In this document: piece by piece, positions 61,657-64,000 of the stretch
How the letters are laid out: every line of letters starts with the position of its first letter
Numbering within the stretch: position 1 is the first letter of the stretch
Made by a program: the position numbers and the translations under genes
Assembly (NCBI RefSeq): GCF_008000995.1
Contig: NZ_CP042828.1
Coordinates: 1,798,001 to 1,862,000 of the forward strand
Origin: Ruania zhangjianzhongii
Lineage (GTDB): Bacteria > Actinomycetota > Actinomycetes > Actinomycetales > Beutenbergiaceae
DNA: 64,000 bases
Reading direction: 5' to 3'
The notes under the pieces: model-generated
Databases searched by the model: none
Told to the model about the DNA's origin: nothing
The model's input: only the letters and a program-made list of their open reading frames with translations

Positions 61657-62009
61657 CACGAGCTCCTCTCCGCGGTACCTCGGTGACCGAGCTCCTCGAC
61701 CAGGTGGCTCCAGCTCGCGCGTTCCTGGGCCAGGCGGGCACGCCCGGCGTCGGTCAGGGCGTAGGTCTTGCGGCCTGGACCGCTGGCACCCTGCGCCCAG
61801 ATCGCCGTGACGGCGCCCTCAGCTTCCAGCGTCGCGAGCAACGGGTACAGGGAGCCCCCTTTGGGGCGGCCGAAGCCTCGCTCCGCCAGCGTGACGGCGA
61901 TGCCGTAGCCGTGCAGCGGACCGTCACTGAGAACGGCGAGCGTCGCTGTGCCCAGGGCGGCGCGCACCCACGGAGTGGGCCACCGCGGGTCGATCGGTTC
62001 ATCACTCAC
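61656..62009 (-). CDS. PadR-family transcriptional regulator
   Basis: A 117-residue winged-helix repressor: LGTATLAVLSDGPLHGYGIA, then GFGRPKGGSLYPLLATLEAE and GPGRKTYALTDAGRARL are diagnostic of PadR. The GTG at 62009 is preferred; a TTG at 62024 would lie between two operator-like palindromes. It is co-transcribed with the membrane protein gene through overlapping stop and start. Confidence 0.9.
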   Translation of the reverse strand: MSDEPIDPRWPTPWVRAALGTATLAVLSDGPLHGYGIAVTLAERGFGRPKGGSLYPLLATLEAEGAVTAIWAQGASGPGRKTYALTDAGRARLAQERASWSHLVEELGHRGTAERSS

Positions 62010-62010
62010 G

Positions 62011-62037
62011 TACCTAAGTATCAAGCGTACCTAGGTA
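62011..62037. promoter_or_regulatory. Paired 10-bp palindromes, probable PadR operator
   Basis: TACCTAAGTA (62011-62020) and TACCTAGGTA (62028-62037) repeat with a 17-bp period directly before the padR start. The second is a perfect palindrome and the first has one central change. Confidence 0.6.
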
Positions 62038-62116
62038 GAGTGCAAGTACCGGCAGGCGGCGGGCGGCAGGCGCAGAGATCTGGCGGGTGGCCTGGGTGGG
62101 GTGATAGCCCCAACTG

Positions 62117-62158
62117 GTTCACACGCGAGAGTTCACACGCGAGAGTTCATGCGCCAGA
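62117..62158. repeat. Three 14-bp tandem repeats
   Basis: Two exact copies of gttcacacgcgaga and a diverged third (gttcatgcgccaga), in the non-coding stretch between padR and the iclR 3' end. Nothing else is seen between 62038 and 62199. Confidence 0.85.
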
Positions 62159-62199
62159 ACTCACTCGCCGCCAGCGGGGCTGTCGGTGGACTACCCGGG

Positions 62200-62922
62200 T
62201 CAGTTCTCTTCGCTGGCGCGGAGCACCTCGGTGAGCCGGTTCGCTGCCGCCATCACCGCGTTGGCATGCAGGCGCCCGGGCTGGCGGGTCATCCGCTCGA
62301 TCGGACCGGATACCGAGACTGCCGCGATCACCCGGCCCGACGGCCCGCGCACCGGTGCGGACACCGAGGCGACGCCGAGCTCGCGCTCGCTCACGCTCTG
62401 TGCCCAGCCGCGCCGGCGCACGCCGGAGAGGATGGTGGCGGTGAACTTCGCCCCGTGCAGGCCGCGGTGCAGCCGGTCCGGCTCCTCCCAGGCGAGCAGT
62501 ACCTGCGCAGCCGAGCCGGCAAGCATGGAGAGCGTCGCCCCGACCGGGATCGAGTCGCGCAGCCCCATCGTCTTCTCCGCGGCGGCCACGCAGATCCGCT
62601 GGTCGCCCTGGCGCCGAAACAGCTGGGCGCTCTCCCCGGTGTGGTCCCGCAGGGCCATCAGCACCGATCCGGCCGCGGCCAGCAGCCGGTCCTCGCCGGC
62701 CGAGGCGGCCAGCTCGGCGAGCCGCGGGCCGAGGATGAACCGCCCCTGCATGTCCCGGGCGACGAACCGGTGGTGCTCCAGAGCGACCGCCAGGCGGTGC
62801 GCAGTGGGCCGGGCCAGGTGTGTGGCGGCGACGAGTTGCGCAAGCGTCGCGGGGCCCGCTTCGAGGGCGCCCAGGACGGTCGCGGCTTTGTCGAGTACGC
62901 CGACTCCGCTAGAGTTGTCCAT
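62200..62922 (-). CDS. IclR-family transcriptional regulator
   Basis: A 240-residue regulator divergent from leuC. Winged helix: GVLDKAATVLGALEAGPATL with LVAATHLARPTAHRLAVALE; the effector domain includes FRRQGDQRICVAAAEKTMGL, SMLAGSAAQVLLAWEEPDRL and VASVSAPVRGPSGRVIAAVS. In actinobacteria the IclR protein in this position (LtbR in Corynebacterium) represses leuCD and sometimes trp genes. The ATG at 62922 lies 95 bases from the leuC start. Confidence 0.92.
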   Translation of the reverse strand: MDNSSGVGVLDKAATVLGALEAGPATLAQLVAATHLARPTAHRLAVALEHHRFVARDMQGRFILGPRLAELAASAGEDRLLAAAGSVLMALRDHTGESAQLFRRQGDQRICVAAAEKTMGLRDSIPVGATLSMLAGSAAQVLLAWEEPDRLHRGLHGAKFTATILSGVRRRGWAQSVSERELGVASVSAPVRGPSGRVIAAVSVSGPIERMTRQPGRLHANAVMAAANRLTEVLRASEEN

Positions 62923-62937
62923 AGGTCGATACTGCCG

Positions 62938-62952
62938 TCTCATAGCGTGAGA
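62938..62952. promoter_or_regulatory. Operator-like dyad between iclR and leuC
   Basis: TCTCA-tagcg-TGAGA followed by tgcaaat lies 16 bases from the iclR start and 66 bases before leuC. Position and TGAGAT core fit an IclR-type leuCD operator; assignment is inference. Confidence 0.5.
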
Positions 62953-63017
62953 TGCAAATCGACCGTTCCCAGGCCCTGTGATCCAGGGTGAGAGCATGAC
63001 GAAGAAGGTGACGCGCG

Positions 63018-64000
63018 ATGGCCGGAACTCTGGCTGAGAAGGTGTGGCGGGACCATGTGGTCCGCGAGGGGCAGGATGGGGCGCCCGACCTGCTCTACAT
63101 CGATCTGCACCTCGTGCACGAGGTGACCAGCCCGCAGGCGTTCGAGGGGCTTCGTCTCGCCGGGCGCCCGGTGCGCCGCCCGGACCTGACCATCGCGACC
63201 GAGGACCACAACACCCCGACGCTGGACATCGACCTGCCGATCGCCGATCTGACCAGCCGCACCCAGATCGACACGCTGCGCCGCAATGCCGAGGAGTTCG
63301 GTGTGCGGCTGCACTCCCTCGGCGACGCCGACCAGGGGATCGTGCACCAGGTGGGGCCGCAGCTGGGCCTGACCATGCCCGGGCTGACCGTGGTGTGTGG
63401 GGACTCGCACACCTCGACCCACGGGGCGTTCGGCGCGCTCGCCTTCGGGATCGGCACCTCTGAGGTGGAGCACGTGCTGGCCACCCAGACGCTGCCGCTG
63501 GCGCCGTTCAAGACGATGGCGATCACCGTCGACGGCGAGCTGCCGCCGGGTGCCACCTCGAAGGACATCATCTTGGCGATCATCGCCAAGATCGGTACCG
63601 GCGGTGGCCAGGGCTATGTCCTGGAGTACCGCGGTGAGGCGATCCGCAACCTCTCGATGGAGGCGCGGATGACGATCTGCAACATGTCCATCGAGGCCGG
63701 TGCCCGGGCCGGGATGATCGCTCCGGACCAGACCACGTTCGACTACCTGGCCGGCCGCCCGCACGCGCCGGAAGGTGCCGACTGGGATGCCGCGCTGGAG
63801 TACTGGAAGACCCTGCGCAGCGACGATGACGCGGTCTTCGACACCGAGGTGGTGCTCGAGGCCGCTGACCTGGAACCGTTCGTCACCTGGGGCACCAACC
63901 CGGGCCAGGGCCTGCCGTTGAGCGGCTCGGTTCCGGTACCGGAGGAGATCGGCGACGACAACGAGCGGGTGGCCGCCGAGCGTGCGGTGGAGTACATGGG
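63018..64000 (+). CDS. leuC: 3-isopropylmalate dehydratase large subunit, cut by the window edge
   Basis: With LeuD it isomerises 2- to 3-isopropylmalate in leucine synthesis. [40 protein letters not shown] and [20 protein letters not shown] followed by [16 protein letters not shown] are canonical. The 327 codons present end before the Cys ligands of the [4Fe-4S] cluster expected in the last third; only the N-terminal part can be judged. GAAGAAGGTG precedes the ATG at 63018. Confidence 0.97.
   Translation, partial: MAGTLAEKVWRDHVVREGQDGAPDLLYIDLHLVHEVTSPQAFEGLRLAGRPVRRPDLTIATEDHNTPTLDIDLPIADLTSRTQIDTLRRNAEEFGVRLHSLGDADQGIVHQVGPQLGLTMPGLTVVCGDSHTSTHGAFGALAFGIGTSEVEHVLATQTLPLAPFKTMAITVDGELPPGATSKDIILAIIAKIGTGGGQGYVLEYRGEAIRNLSMEARMTICNMSIEAGARAGMIAPDQTTFDYLAGRPHAPEGADWDAALEYWKTLRSDDDAVFDTEVVLEAADLEPFVTWGTNPGQGLPLSGSVPVPEEIGDDNERVAAERAVEYM

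Overview
The window is very GC-rich and gene-dense, with many GTG starts and 4-base start/stop overlaps (ATGA, GTGA, TGATG). It looks like the chromosome of an actinobacterium, most likely a Micrococcales member of the Ruania/Beutenbergia kind. Support: the coproporphyrin-dependent haem route with HemQ and a cysteine-bearing ferrochelatase, a LigB-type ATP-dependent ligase, a DUF222-HNH gene, and the gltX / tRNA-Gln / tRNA-Glu / IclR / leuC neighbourhood. The genus is inferred.

Layout. 1-15 kb: haem biosynthesis. hemA (cut by the left edge) faces left; hemE, hemY, hemQ, hemH, hemC, hemD, hemB and hemL face right, from glutamyl-tRNA to haem. The block is split by accessory genes: an AraC regulator, DUF6157, DUF1761, a hydrolase and a toxin-antitoxin pair before hemE, and a VapBC-like pair plus an acetyltransferase between hemY and hemQ. 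Both antitoxins abut hemE-hemY and look damaged at their 5' ends. 15-22.8 kb: an aldo/keto reductase whose stop codon begins an 8-copy minisatellite, an ArsR-SRPBCC pair with dyad operators, a broken DUF222-HNH gene, DNA ligase, NUDIX, then relics (ABC ATPase tail, membrane protein tail, amide-binding protein, frameshifted MarR).

22.7-33.3 kb: one leftward nitrogen module. Urea ABC importer urtABCDE, urease ureABC, accessory ureFGD and a NicT nickel permease: urea uptake, hydrolysis and nickel supply. ureE is absent; UreG has a His-rich tail. A perfect 34-bp dyad lies just upstream of urtA. 33.3-34.2 kb is a graveyard of a second ArsR, SRPBCC and NUDIX set. 34.2-41.7 kb is an FtsX/MacB-type export system: two very large permeases (one frameshifted) and two ATPases, one with an AbrB-like tail.

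41.7-48 kb: riboflavin synthase, two less characterised proteins, a methyltransferase, an IS110-family element inserted at the stop codon of a LacI gene, and that LacI gene. 48-64 kb: FAH hydrolase, gltX, HAD phosphatase, acylphosphatase, TauE permease, MarR-MFS, tRNA-Gln and tRNA-Glu with a strong terminator, an ABC-2 exporter facing a TetR gene across a perfect dyad, an FBP-domain protein, a class B penicillin-binding lipoprotein, PadR plus membrane protein, IclR, and the start of leuC.

No CRISPR array, prophage or rRNA was seen. The strongest candidate for unusual biology is the IS110 element: its 5' non-coding region carries 9-nt copies of both proposed element ends, as might be expected of a bridge-RNA-guided recombinase. 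Functions are inferred from family motifs; nothing was searched or computed.
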